Shown: positions 27,804-39,698 of the stretch, in pieces
Layout of the letters: every line of letters starts with the position of its first letter
Position numbering within the stretch: position 1 is the first letter of the stretch
Source of the DNA: Edolisoma coerulescens
Lineage: Eukaryota; Chordata; Aves; Passeriformes; Campephagidae
DNA: 64,000 nucleotides
Direction: 5' to 3'
Assembly: GCA_013397115.1 (NCBI GenBank)
Contig: VWZW01000470.1
Coordinates: 1,004,303 to 1,068,302 of the forward strand
The notes under the pieces: generated by a model
Told to the model about the DNA's origin: nothing
The model's input: only the letters and a program-made list of their open reading frames with translations
The model's database searches: none
Translations under genes and position numbers: made by a program

Positions 27804-30800
27804 CACAAAAACCAATACCAAAACCAAAAGAAAAACAAATGCCCACAAAACCCCCAAGGTAAATCAAACAAAAATTGGGAAAAATGTACTTCTGAAGCAC
27901 ATGCTGATCAAAGCTTCACACCCCCTTCTTATGTGTGTGCATCAAATGCACCTATCAATCTTTAAGAAAAAGCAACACATCTCACTATTTTGTCCTCTGC
28001 TGGTTGTTTTTGAGATTCAATCACATCGATTCATTCTCTGTTCTTGCAAAATAAATAGACTAAGAACTGAAAATGGTGCTTATTTTCTGTGTCTGTTCCC
28101 TTAACCGAGACTAACATCAATGGTGCTAACACCTACTTAGGAGCAAAAAACTGCAACGCATTTAATATCGTCTAGGTGGTGAGGGCAATTATACACACAG
28201 AGGACAGAAGAGGTAATCACTTGACCAGTACTTGCTGTATGTATACACCATATTTTAAGTTAATGGTTCAGAGCAAATTTTGACAGTAAGCCTCACTTTC
28301 TTGGTATACTTCAATCTTTTAGAATTAAGATGACCTCACAAAGTAACACACACAACCAGCCAACCAGTAGTAAACACGTGTTTGCCAGCTTTAATACTCC
28401 ATCTGCCAAGCCAACAGCCAACTGATTTCCTTGGCGTAAACTCGACATTTCCAGCCTGGGACATTACCCAATACGGGCACTGTAAACCCTTTCCTAAATG
28501 ATGTAATCACACTGCTGCTGCTATAGCTCTGGTTGACTTGCAGTTTCCATTACATTAAATCCTTGCTACCTATTCTAGAGGTTTTACAACTTTTTTTCCC
28601 CTTTAAAAAAAATAAAGTTACTCCACATTGAAACTTGCCATATAAGACAACAACAGGCGTATTTTCCTTACATGTCAAAATAATCTATAGATTAAAAAAG
28701 GGAGGAAATGGAATTAGTGCTTCTCTGAATATCTACAGTCACATTCTTAAAATGGTGAGGACACTTGATAACATGTGGTTTTGAATTCTGCAAATCAAGA
28801 CTATAAAAAAAATTAAAGGGACAAGTGATTAGCACCTTTTCATCTTGCAGTACTTCTACAGCAAAAAAAAAGAGAAAGAATAGACTGAGGCTCAGGCCTC
28901 ATAACTTGGCTTGCAGCAAGCAGGCTCAAGGCACTAAGGCAACTGCATGATCAGTACTGAAATGTTCCATTTTAAATAGCTATTAGGAATGGCTGTTGTA
29001 CGTATCCATGCAAATATCTTTCATAAAGAATTTACTATGCATTATAGCAACACGATCCTATTTACACAATAAGTTGTTGTTCCAGTCCATCAAGTACCCA
29101 AGGAATTTTAATGCATGCTAAAAAAAAAAATCAATTAGGCAATGATCATCTGATTAAACAGGCACATCACACCATTCAATTCTTTCAAACATATTCATAA
29201 ATCCAAGCCTTCAAACTTTGCTGAAATTTTCAAAACCCTTAAGTGAATATTTCAAGTATATGATTTTAAGCTTAATGAAATTCATCACGAAATAAAATAC
29301 TGCATGCTATTATCATGAAAAAGCAACACTACTGGTGGGAAAAAAGCCCCTTATTATGATCGGTATTCTGAGGTCATTTTATTTTTAGCAAAAATGTCTT
29401 TACAAAACAGCAGAAGGCTTTCCTACAGCACACAGCACTAAAGCACAAGAACACTTTGAGAGGGCAATCGAACCAAAGCCAGAAGAAACTGATCATGGCA
29501 TCATCCCTTGCTTGACTGAGGTCCAAAAAGGGTGTGGGGCAAAACAGAAATTAAATGAAAAGCAAATTATTGTCTTTATAATCAGATCTTATTACTCAGA
29601 TAGTATTTTACTCATATATGAAATGTATTGCAAAATCAAGCCTGAAGTTTTCAGGTGCTAGCTATCCCTGCATATTAGGATTTTAAATTTTGACATCATC
29701 TCTTTGTAATTCCAAGTGGTATCTGAGGTATCAGAAACTGAAATCTGAAAGTATATTCTTCTGCTTTCTGGTTTCACATACATTCCCTGGGTAAGGAGCG
29801 CTAATAATCCTAAAATTACATTCACCCCATGCAGATTAGGAGAGAGAGTTCCTGAGATTATGAGACAGCAGTATTAAGATTCACATGCAAGAACAGCATT
29901 TTAAAGACTTGTTGCGACTTGTATTTCAATCATGAAGACTGACAACACGGACACAGGTCATCTTGCTTTCCCTTGTCTTCTTCCCCCCTCTCCCACTGAA
30001 GGTGAATGGGAAAGAAACAAAATCCCAAGTTTCCTAACAATATAAAAAAATCTTTCTAAGTAATTAATTCACCATATTAACGCATACTGACAAGAGATAT
30101 GTTAAGTCTGTGATCCTATAAATAAAGGATGTGACTCTTTTAGTATCACCTTCCTTTCTCATACCTTCCCTCTTATATAGGTGTCAAATAAGTCCAAATG
30201 CTTTATTTATTTGACTCACACCGAGTTAACTGGACATGCCCTTAAAATCTTACAAAATGCTGCAGCACTCTTTAAACTGCTTAGCACTTTGTCCCAAGAG
30301 GCTATCACCCATCTTCACATGACAAATCTGTATCTCTGTTGTCAACTGTCAGAGAAGAAAGTGAAAATCTCAGGTTACCATTACCTTCATCACAATCTAC
30401 CTGCCTTTCCTATATGGCTACTTATATATCTAGACCCCTTTATCTTTAGCTATATTAGTGCAAAGAGATTGCCTGGATTTCAAATTGTGCCCCTTATGTA
30501 AGGCTCAGTGTGTTGTGCTGGGGCTCAAACACTTAGGAGATCTGCTTTCTCTCTTCAGTCCTTTGCAGTCATGTCACAGAACATATCCCATACCTTCCAG
30601 AATCACTTCAACATCCTGCAACTTCCACAGAGAATTTTAAGAAAATCTGGGGGTTTATTTGCACCTTCATGTTTGGTACCAAGCATGCCTAGACCAAACA
30701 GCAGTTGTAAGAGAATGTCTGCAGGATGTCATAGATACCCCTTTTACAACTGGTTAGCAGGCTATGCTTGACACCCATGCTGCAGATACGTAGGCTGACT

Positions 30801-31614
30801 GCACCTGATAACATTTCATCTTTTTCATCCTCTTTCATCTTTCACTGCTTATGCCAGCAGCCCCCCTTCCTGCGAGAGAGCTCTTCCACCTCTGGGCTGG
30901 AGGCTGGAACACACTATTCTCTGCTGCAATATGACATAGACCAGCTAACTACATCTAGGCAATTATCTTCAATTCTACCACTTCCATTAATTTTAGCTCA
31001 ATCTTTAGGGTGTTGCTTTTCATCTTTATTTCTTCGTTTGCAGCATCCTGCAGCAGAGCCTGCAAGTTAAAATCTGTCAAGCCCCATAGTTCTAACCTCA
31101 AGCCACAACACTTGCTGACAAAGAGCCAGACTTAACATTTCAAGGTCTTCTTCAAAATTCAAAAATCTTCACAGTTTAACAAAAAGCCTTCTTGTTTCAT
31201 CCAAGGAAACAGAGCTGACACCCTCAGCTATCTTTGGGCAACAGCAAATTATAACTTAAAATAAGAACAACTTCTCCCATTGATGCTTCCCACCCTTCCT
31301 ACAGTGTGGCACTTCCACCTTCATAATCCATCTACACAATGGTATCTCTGCACAATACTTAAATCTGAGCATGGTACGTGCTTAAGGCCCAGTATATTTT
31401 AACCAACTGAGTTTTTGGAAGTGCCGTGCACTTTTGATAAATTCAATGTGACACTGTAAAGCAGTCCAATTTCCAGAAAGTGCTGAGATTCATCTTCTGA
31501 AACTTCTGGCAATATTATATATTTTATATATATATGATATCTAAAGTAGATACGTGCTACACAGTTTTAACAAGCGTAGCTAGGCTCTGCCTATTTAATA
31601 TTCATGTCACAGGA

Positions 31615-31695
31615 GTAAAAATCCAGCCAGGAATCAAACTGTGGCATCCTGTGCCAAAGACAACTTACCACTCAGCTGGTAAGTTGGCAATTCAA
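31615..31695 (-). mobile_element. tRNA-derived SINE remnant or tRNA pseudogene
   Basis: On the minus strand AGCTGAGTGGTAAG matches the pol III A box core. GTTTGATTCC, 28 bp later, matches the B box and gives tRNA-like spacing. Between them TGGC/GCCA can pair around a 7-nt loop, like an anticodon arm. The expected T33 is missing and no acceptor stem is evident, so a working tRNA is unlikely. No MIR core was confidently seen downstream. Confidence 0.5.
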
Positions 31696-31909
31696 TTTAC
31701 AAACCTGCATTCCTGCATTTTAATCCTTTGTAGAAAGGTGGTAATATATGAGCAATATGAAAAGAACTGGATTCAGATCATTAGAGGTTCACAAACCAAA
31801 CACACGAAGCTTTGGAGGCTGTCCAAAACAAAATCATGCCTAGGTGGTGATGTCCGTTCAATAAAAATTCAATGTCATAATTATGCTGTCCCTTTTTCCC
31901 TGAAGGGCT

Positions 31910-31998
31910 CTGGTGCTCGGGCCGGCGCTGCCGCTCAGCCACTTACGGCAGCGCTGCGAGGAGACGGATGGGGCCGGCAGCCAATGGCGCTGCCAGGT
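31910..31998. promoter_or_regulatory. Compact CpG-rich element in intron 2
   Basis: A run of about 90 bp with very high G+C and many CpGs sits abruptly in AT-rich DNA, about 1.4 kb past exon 2. It contains perfect 9-bp inverted arms GCGCTGCCG (31925-31933) and CGGCAGCGC (31946-31954) around a 12-nt loop. It also has a second direct copy of GGCGCTGCC at 31986-31994 and a CCAATGG motif. On the minus strand CC|GTAAGTGG looks like a good splice donor, but no convincing acceptor or ARID1B-like coding sequence precedes it. It could be a small regulatory element or an alternative exon edge. Confidence 0.4.
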
Positions 31999-32009
31999 CA
32001 CTGCCTGCT

Positions 32010-32420
32010 GACGGGTAATTTACAATTACCAAGCAATTAGCAAATGCACTGCAAATTCAACACTCATCTCCGCGTAACACAGAATAACTCATTTTTAAAT
32101 TAAAAATGTGTTTTAATAACTTCACTTTGGCTACAGCTACATGGAGAAAAATAAAGCCTCCTTTATTCCATTTCTCCTCCCGTCTGCAACTGACAAAATG
32201 CTTTGCTGTCTGAATCTAGCAAGCAAATATATTGTTTGGCATTTCTAAACTAAACAATTTCCTCCTTACCAGTATGTATCTATTTAACAACAGAAAAGAA
32301 TAAAAATTAAGACTTGTGCTAATGACACTAGAATATATTTGAAACTGTTATTTAATTAACTGCCTGATTAACATCTTGTCCTGCTGGATGGGTGATAACA
32401 AGAATTGGCCAGGCACCTAT
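32010..32420. other. AT-rich possible conserved noncoding block
   Basis: It is rich in TAATTT, CAATTAG, TTTAATTAACTG and TTTGCATT-like motifs with little simple repeat, directly next to the CpG-rich element. It ends in an ATTGGCCAGG...CTGCCAGG pair that resembles NFI half-sites. No repeat family was recognised. Its regulatory role is inferred only from composition. Confidence 0.22.
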
Positions 32421-33029
32421 CTGCCAGGAGTCCAAAATTTTATTTTCTTTTCTATATTTAACAATAAATGACATTAAAAAAAGCTGATCTGTGACTGGTC
32501 AGTTTCACAAAACAAATGCTCTTTCCCATTAATGATCAAGTTACTAATTTGTTGTGCTCACAAGGCAGTGTAGAGCTCTCACTGCCTACACTCACATCCC
32601 TAATTAAAAAAAAAAATTTAACCAACATTAACTTCTTGATAACCTCGGTTTATCTCCCCCTCTTGAAAACTGCTGTATTTTCCCCTAGTATATGGTATGT
32701 ACATTGAGACTGACCTTCTTCAAAAGGGTAGGAAAAAAACACAAGAGGTCTCCATCAACAGTGAAATCCAAGTAGATAAAAAGGAGATTCTTACCTTTCT
32801 ATATACTCTGATATAGTAAAAAAAAAATCCTGACTTTAAAGAGCTGGTAAAAGAAAAAAAACATAGGAAAAGCTACAGACTCCTATCAAAATGAGGGGAA
32901 AAAAGAAAACCAGCCACCACAACAACAAACAGCTGATATAAATATGTAACACTTTTGTATGCACTGGACTACACCAGCCTTGATGTACTGATGTCAGCTC
33001 TAGGTTTGCATCTTACATTTAAATGTAAG

Positions 33030-33115
33030 CCAGAGAGAAAGAGAACATAAAAAACACCAAAAAAACAAAAACAAAAGAGCAACAACAGCAAAGAAAAGAA
33101 CCAAAAAATATGCAA
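33030..33115. repeat. A-rich low-complexity tract
   Basis: A-runs broken by single C/G bases (AAAACACCAAAAAAACAAAA type) just downstream of exon 2 in the transcript. No coding sense. Confidence 0.7.
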
Positions 33116-33405
33116 AGCTAAGTGGTGTCGACTGAGAAAAAAAGAAAACTCATGGCATTTGACATACTTCTCTCTCTCCAGAAAGATACCAGCAACAAAC
33201 TACATCCTTTTCAAACTGTAAGGGATTTCAGAAAACATTCACACTGTGAACATAATTTATTTAGTTTTAAAACAGTCCTTCATCCTCCTTCTGCACAAGA
33301 AATCCTTATTTCTGGGGCTTTTCTCTTGCACCCTCTGTATTACCACAGTGTCAGAAGGGAAGAGAAAGAGAGGAGGGAAACCAAAGCAACCCAGAAAAAT
33401 CCTCC

Positions 33406-33414
33406 ACAAACCTG
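33406..33414 (-). promoter_or_regulatory. ARID1B: 5' splice site of ARID1B exon 2
   Basis: The minus strand reads CAG|GTTTGT, with the invariant GT at 33411-33410. The last three exon bases (CAG) match consensus, but the intron side (GTTTGT rather than GTAAGT) is a moderately weak donor. Read-through would add about 23 non-ARID1B residues before an in-frame stop. Confidence 0.85.
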
Positions 33415-33606
33415 TTGCTGTGGATACTGCATTCCTCCCATGGCTGCCGGGGCTCGGCCCTGCATTCCCACGGGATAGCGCTGGGGGCCGGGAGGGCCGT
33501 ACGACTGCCCGGGGTAGGGGCTGCTCTGCTGTGCCTGAGAGTGAGGGTTATTGCCCATGCCGTACAGCTGCGGCCTCTTCATCACCATCGGATCCATCGG
33601 ACTGCC
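33412..33606 (-). CDS. ARID1B: ARID1B exon 2 (internal coding exon)
   Basis: This exon encodes 65 residues of an ARID1B-like protein, the DNA-binding ARID subunit of the nuclear canonical BAF (SWI/SNF) remodelling complex. Read on the minus strand it starts GSPMDPMVMKRPQLYGMG and ends MQGRAPAAMGGMQYPQQQ, with SSPYPG, SYGPPGPQRYP and Gln-rich stretches between. This is the intrinsically disordered N-terminal region, well upstream of the ARID domain. From memory of human ARID1B, the matching exon is also 65 codons in phase 0-0, with about eight substitutions here. The ARID1A counterpart differs more, which favours ARID1B. Boundaries are set by AG|GGC at the acceptor and CAG|GTTTGT at the donor. 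No catalytic residues are expected. The exon is GC-richer than its AT-rich surroundings. The only realistic alternative is an ARID1 paralogue. Confidence 0.93.
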
Positions 33607-33660
33607 CTGTTGGCAAACACAAGCAAAGGAATATTTAAGACATGCAAAGAAAAAGGTCAG
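33607..33660 (-). promoter_or_regulatory. ARID1B: 3' splice site of ARID1B exon 2
   Basis: Read on the minus strand, a pyrimidine-rich run (TTCCTTTGCTTGTGTTTGCC) leads into AACAG directly before the first exon codon GGC. The invariant AG is at 33608-33607. A CTGAC at 33660-33656 fits the branch-point consensus, about 50 nt upstream of the AG. These signals fix the exon start, because the reading frame stays open for some distance into the intron and would not set it alone. Confidence 0.85.
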
Positions 33661-34859
33661 AATCGTCATGCTCACTGCGGGCAAATTATACACGTGTTTT
33701 CTCAATGCTTTATACATTAAATATTGACTTGATATACAAACTGGCAAAGTACCATACTCTGGTTCTCTGATTAATTAGATGAGGTTTTGAATAGTGAGTT
33801 TGGGACTTCCATCCCATTTAAAACAATGAGAAAAAAATTTTGCACTAAAACTTGAGGCTGTCTGTTACCTATACAGACAGAAAGCAGAAAAACTGCCCAA
33901 AAAATCTCAGCTTAAGAAATCATTAAATATATGGCTGCAAACTGATTAGCATCACTGATCTTAACGTTAGAACAAAAATAAAATAAAAACATAAATATAT
34001 ATCAAGAGAGACCCAAACAGTGGACAAGCCACTTAACCTTGAGAAAACGTCTGTTCTCTTATATTGGAAAAAAGACAAAGTGGAAAGAAAAGAAAGTTTC
34101 CAGGAAGTGCAATGCATACAGAACACTGCATTTCAGCATTTTCCTATTGCTATCATGCGCACTAATAAGTTTCCAAATCAAAAAGCAAGTCATAACCCAC
34201 ATTTTACATGAAAGTTTATTTGCCTCCTTAATAGACCTCAGAAAATCAAACTGCAACCAGTGATGGAGGGGGAAGGGAGGTAAGGCAGGGAAGTTTTATT
34301 TTTAGACTTTTTGGCAGCACTTACCAAGCCCTGTAACAGTTTCAGGACAGGTGTCAACCATTGTGTAGTATTACTCTCATGTTTTATTACTGAGGACTAA
34401 CTGAACCAGAAAAAATACCATACTTCATCAAGTGCAGCCCTGTATTGTTAATATGACATCCATTTTTAATTCCTGAGTGCTAGTTAGATTCATGGAAGAA
34501 TGGGGGGAAGCTTTCAAAAAGCCTATCACAATCTCATCTTCATGAAAGTGAAACATACCCCCCTTCTATTCGCCCCCCCAAAATGACCTATTAATTCACC
34601 CAGCCAGCCCACTCCCCCCAACAGGAGCAGGATTCCCTCCTGCAGCATATTTTGCACATGTTTTCCTGCAGCATACTGCTGACCAGTTTCATTTTAAAAC
34701 CTCCTATGTAATACAGCTTCTTCAAGTCCTTTCTGGCTATTATATCCTGATGTAATAGCTGTTACGACAATAACTAACTCCCATCCCTGTTTCTTCTCAT
34801 CACTGCTGTTTGTACTACTAACACGCTACTTTTTTTGTTCCTATCCAAAATATGGCCTT

Positions 34860-35160
34860 TCCAAAGTAGCCACTACTTAATGAGCTATTATTCTTTCCTT
34901 ACTGCAAATAAAATCCATCAAACCTCATTTTTTTCACTGGCTCTCTCCACTATTACCAATACCAATTTTCCAGGAATGTAACCCAAAACTAACAAAGTAT
35001 TCTGAATATGGGCACACTACACCTGAGGAGATGGAAATGATAACCTCCTCCTCATGTAACACCTCCATTTACTTCAGAAGAGGACCGCCCTTTTTTGCTA
35101 CCATAGCAAATTGCACATTCACTTCTAATTTTGGGTGAGTATTACTCAGCAATTTTCTCT
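34860..35160 (-). mobile_element. CR1-type LINE remnant
   Basis: The plus strand follows the antisense of CR1 ORF2/3' region in order. It has a CTCTCTCCA...CAATTTTCCAGGAATG stretch, then ACCCAAAACTAACAAAGTATTCTGAAT, a CACACTACACCTGAGGAG-like piece, then GGAAATGATAACCTCCTCCTC and CTTTTTTGCTACCATAGCA. These align with the recalled text for pcc-type CR1 copies (cccagaactgga, cagtactcc, cctcacca, agaataacctcc, cctttttgc). It is strongly diverged, has no intact frame, and edges are approximate. Confidence 0.55.
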
Positions 35161-35169
35161 TTATTATTT

Positions 35170-38100
35170 GCCTGCTCTGTGGCCAGATTAGAAGTTTCTA
35201 TTTTTTGCCACTAAATGTCCCTGGGTAATTTACTATTTATATTTCATACTTTTCAAAATCAATGGTTCCTCAGCCACTTCAGATCACCTGATCCACAACA
35301 ACATTCTCAATTTTTTCTTGTTTTTTGGCCATCATGCACTCTTCACCACAGTTTCAACTAAAAACACAAAGGCTAAGCAGATGAACTATAGATTTCCTTC
35401 CTACAGCGTACCAGAGGACAACTTACATTTCCTCCTATAGACCACAATACTTTATCTATGTTTATTTCTGTGTTTTAATGTTCATTCTGTGCATCACCTG
35501 TCATATTCATCTTCTCAAATATAAATCCTTGTTCAAAGCGAGTCTTGAGTTTCCTCCATGAGATTCCCATGAAGCCAAACAGCACTGTTCATTGCCACCA
35601 TCTTCTGTTTCAGGGTATAATTTCCAGGTCTCATCTCCAATAACAACATTTACTCAAATTTAGGTTTAATTGCTTTTGAGTGTAGTATTCTCTTTTCTGC
35701 ATCCAATTCTTAAATATAAACAATGCAGATAGCTACACAGCTAAAAGAGTCTGACATTTTCCATTATTAAGACTACTTTCAGGTGGATTTAAACTTTGCC
35801 AAACTTCAAGCATTTAGGCTGAAATTTTCCAGGGCATATATATGCCTGAGGCTGAAATTCTCTGGAAAATTCAGGAACAGTTCAGCTATGTCTTAGAATG
35901 AGGTCACAGAAAAATACATGGTTTATGTTCTCACATAAAACACTTGAAAATACCTCTTGAATACCATGCTTTGAGGCAGAGAATTTTAATTTCCCAGGGT
36001 GACACTGGACATTCGTGAAAGGCAAGGTATGTGCCCCCGTCAGAGAGAGCATCTGAATGTCACCAGACTGAGAGCACAGAAGGAATAAACAGGAGCATAT
36101 GAGGGACAGGGCAAGGTTTCTTCTTTGGAGGTACAAAGTCTATGAAGGCTGTCTTGAATTTGCCAGACAAAGAGGGATGAGTTAAAAAAGCAGTGGAGAC
36201 AGAAGTGAGGCAGAAAGAGTTGAAGGGGAAAGGAGGAAACAAGGTCAGGAGGTGACATGGATACAGGCCAAAGAGTCTGTCCTCTGGACTAGTGACCTCC
36301 AAGCAGCAGAGCTTCTGCGTGTGTGTTGGGAGAGTGAGCCTCAGTGCCAGTGCATCCTTCCTTCCCTCCTCACCAGCCTGCCATCACTGCATTTCTCTGT
36401 GTTTTCTCCAGTGAGCTGCTCCTCTTTCTCTCAGGTGATATTCCTCCAATTCCCAAAGGTGGAGGGATGAAGAGCCTCAGATATTGCTGTAAATCCAGTC
36501 ACCAGGGGCTGCAGTGTCTCACACAACATTGGAATCGAGGGAGCTGTGGTCACTGGGTAGCAAGGGACCTGAAGATACTCAGAACTCATTGTGAACACTG
36601 CAAGTCAAGCATCTGGACCAAGGACTGGAAATACTTGAATATGAGAGGGCTAGACTGAGAGAGCAGTACCTGTGCCTGGGCAAACTACTGGGACAAGCCA
36701 CAGGGACCCACTCTAGCTGTCAGTGCTGCCTTTTCCCTCCTCCCTCCAAAGATCTCAGGGAAAGAACAGCAGAGTGCTCTATGATCTCTAGGGTTGGAGA
36801 GGACAGACTCAGTGAGGAAACATTTCTCATCCTACACACTGGTTGGTCCTTATGGGGGCTGGCAAGTCACCACTGCTATTCCTGACTCCCTTCAGATTAG
36901 ATCCCAACCCTCTGTGGGGTGCAGCTAAAGGTGAAGACATCTACCAGTGACTCAGTGGCTGCCAACATATTTCTGCGAGGCAAAACAAAACGAAAGAACC
37001 AGCTCTTCCCCAGGGTTAAGAAACTATTATTGCAGAAGTTGAGAGCTCTTAGAATTAAGTTTGCCCTTGCAACATGAAGAGTGTTTCCTTCACAGATACA
37101 GATGTCTTTAAACACACAGCCACACTTCAACCCTCACAGGCAGTGGATGTCCTGCTCCAGGTGTCCACCCAGCACAGGGCGGTGAAGGGGCTATTGTGAG
37201 CTATTGGAGCAAAGGCTTCACTGATAATATGGGTAGGGAATGTAGCAGACTATTGTCTTACCATTTAAAGTAGCTGTGTGCTGCTCAGGCAGAAATGGAC
37301 TCTACCTCTGCATTTGCCACAGTTTTTCACTAAACTAAAAAAATTTAAAAATTTACCAATTTAATGCATCCTGACTTGAAATCATGGGGCTTAAATTGCA
37401 GGAAATGCTGCGTATCTACAACTGCAGCTACTTTTGAACTTGACTATAGATGTGCTCTGAAAGTTCTTCCAGAAGCTGTGGTGTTTCAAAAATTTAACCT
37501 ACAGCCATCAAAACCAGACCAAACTTCCTACAACAATGCCTCAGCTTCCCTGGTGCAAAAATGAAAAAAACGGGAAAAAATTTCCAACCTCAAAAATGAA
37601 CAAAAAAGGCCCATCATTTCTTCAACACAGAACCAATTTTAGAATTTAATATGTTCATGATCAATACCACTGAAAACTCTCTAACAAAAAGACAAATTTT
37701 GTCTTCAGAACAGTGTATGGTGAGAAACACCTGGAGCCATACACTTAACAGAAAGAGCTGCTCATCAAGTACTGTGTCCCCCTTACAGTGAAGGTAAAAA
37801 TTTCAATGTAACTTTTTCCAGCTTTAATGCATGCACAGTTTTTAGCTTTATCATTCTTGTAGACTTCCTGGTTTCATTCTTATAGCAAGACTTTCTTTTA
37901 TCCATGGCATTTTGAAAACTTATTAGAAGGAGTTGTTAATTGAGACATACATATCATAATCTTATCTGAAGGTTCCTTTAATATTTATTAAGTTCCAACA
38001 TTTTCTACGTCAGTTCCAACAGTTTTCAAAGACAAGTTTTCAGTGACAGAATGATTATGAGAAGTATCAACCACTTTATGCTGTGGGGATCATAACCCAA

Positions 38101-39695
38101 CCCCTCCACAACTGCTCTCTAATGTTTACAAAAAATGACAGCATTGCTCTAACTGCATCATATTCCTCTAAAACCCCGCATGCGTGTTTGACTATGAATG
38201 GATGATGTGTATTTTCACATCTTCCATACCTTTACTTGATTCTATTACATGCTGTAGTGCAAAGTTTTAATTACTTCTTAAATTTTATTTTAGTGTCACT
38301 GTAGTAATCAATATCCATTAGTTTCTTTTCCTGTCTTTACAGAACAGTCCAATTTTTCTCTAGTAGTATTTTACTCCTAATACACACATTACCATTTTGC
38401 CAGTTTATCTAGTGTTTGCTCATGCTATTTTTTACTGCCATATTCTTCCAGGCAAGTCTAGATGGATTCTGCCTTTTGCTTCTGATTCCTCACCTCCTCT
38501 TCAACTTGCTGCATTTCATTTAAACTTTGCATAGATCTGCAGGTCCTCAAAATACCTCAATCTTGTTCTTTGCTTCAGTCCACAGAAATATCATAATTTA
38601 TAACCCCTTTATTATAGTGCCTATCTCATGTCAGTATCAGATTCATTTGCACGTGTACTATCAGGCTTTGTGAGAACAGAGCATTTCATAAGAGTTCTTG
38701 CCTATTATGTGCCTCGTGAGCACATTTAAACACCCAGTGGAAGGTTTGCTTACGATTTCAGCAGGGCCAAGGTTTTATTCCCAGTCTTTAGATTGACAAT
38801 ACAACCATTAAAGTAGTTGAAAAGCCTACACTACTTACAAATAGTAACTGACAACCTTTTCCTCTTACCTGCTCCTTTTTTTAATGTTTTGTGTAAAAGA
38901 ATACATAAACTCAACATTCCTGCTATAGGCAAAAGTGAAAAAAAAAATATTCTCCACCCACTTGTAAACTCGGTACCACCACCACTTCTGCTCTCCTCCC
39001 ATCCAAAACAATCAAACAAATCACCTCACCCTGAAGTACCTGGAGATTCAATTTCACCTTTTCTAAAGTGAGAGAAAAATACACTACCATTTTCTTTCAT
39101 CATCTAGCCAGTGTTTTCCCAGTTACCTCATCTACACTACCTCATCCACTATTAAGTTATCAATTAGTGTTTCACTTCTAACAACAAAATGTTTATTGAA
39201 TGATGTTTACAAATATGAACAACCCCAGTCACTGTCCCAAAGTACATTTCCATTTAAAGATGCCACAAAGACCCCCACCACTGAAATCTCAAGCCAGGGA
39301 GGAGTGGGAGACACTTTAATAAGGTCACAATGGGATTCAGATGCGAATTCCATTCAGGTAGTGCTCTTTTCTACAAGGCAGACAGAGCAATTCAGTAGAA
39401 GACAAGAGTAATATATGAGAGATGTAACTACTTCTCAAGTGAAAGTGTGCTTTTTTGTTTGTTTAAACAAAAAAAAATTGAAAGAGGCATTGGTTTGGCT
39501 GACAACAGCAAATGCTGCGATTTAAAGAGACTATAAGCCACAGAGCATCCCAAGTAACGCTCCATCATTTGTGCCTGTAACAAAACAACATGAACTCAAC
39601 ACTCTCAAGTAGGCTTCCCCTCAAACTCCTTGAGCTATGAATACAATAACTCTTTGTTTATTCATTGATCTGCAGCCAAAGCTTCTGTCTCCTTA
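35170..39695. other. Intronic sequence, no gene; GC-richer block inside
   Basis: AT-rich except for 36050-37200, which is noticeably GC-richer, with polypurine stretches and many short open frames on both strands. None shows recognisable protein character. That block could be an old retroviral or DNA-transposon fossil, or simply unusual intron. No terminal repeats were identified. Confidence 0.4.
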
Positions 39696-39698
39696 TTA

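Larger units (their letters stand above)
18800..31610. other. AT-rich intronic sequence, no gene
   Basis: No exon, RNA gene or confident transposon is recognised. It contains a strong hairpin-forming inverted repeat at 20756-20783, a CA repeat at 27786-27803 and scattered A/T runs. A moderately GC-richer stretch at about 30480-31080 carries several short open frames without protein character and may be an old unrecognised repeat. Confidence 0.5.
1..33411 (-). other. ARID1B: ARID1B intron 2, 5' portion (partial)
   Basis: This is the sequence downstream of the exon 2 donor. The next constitutive exon, encoding a Gln/Pro/Tyr-rich segment starting with Met-Pro-Pro-Gln in mammals, should be GC-rich and Gln-rich. 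No such stretch is seen. The small alternative exon known in mammals between exons 2 and 4 was also looked for and not found. The interval is AT-rich with sparse repeats and no supported gene. Confidence 0.7.

Noticed and set aside
31615..31695. Functional tRNA gene on the minus strand
   Set aside because: A and B boxes are present, but there is no acceptor stem, no T at position 33 and no T-run terminator. Kept only as a SINE or pseudogene remnant.
31534..32040. 168-codon plus-strand open frame
   Set aside because: It crosses the antisense of a tRNA-like SINE remnant and the CpG-rich element, has no family resemblance, and shows no supporting splice or promoter context.
33246..33720. Plus-strand open frames opposite exon 2
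   Set aside because: They are antisense shadows of ARID1B exon 2; the minus-strand frame has correct splice sites and family match.
36775..36815. CR1 3' end in reverse (CTATGATCTCTAGGGTTGGAGAGGA)
   Set aside because: The resemblance is limited to about 20 bp with no continuation, too short to call.
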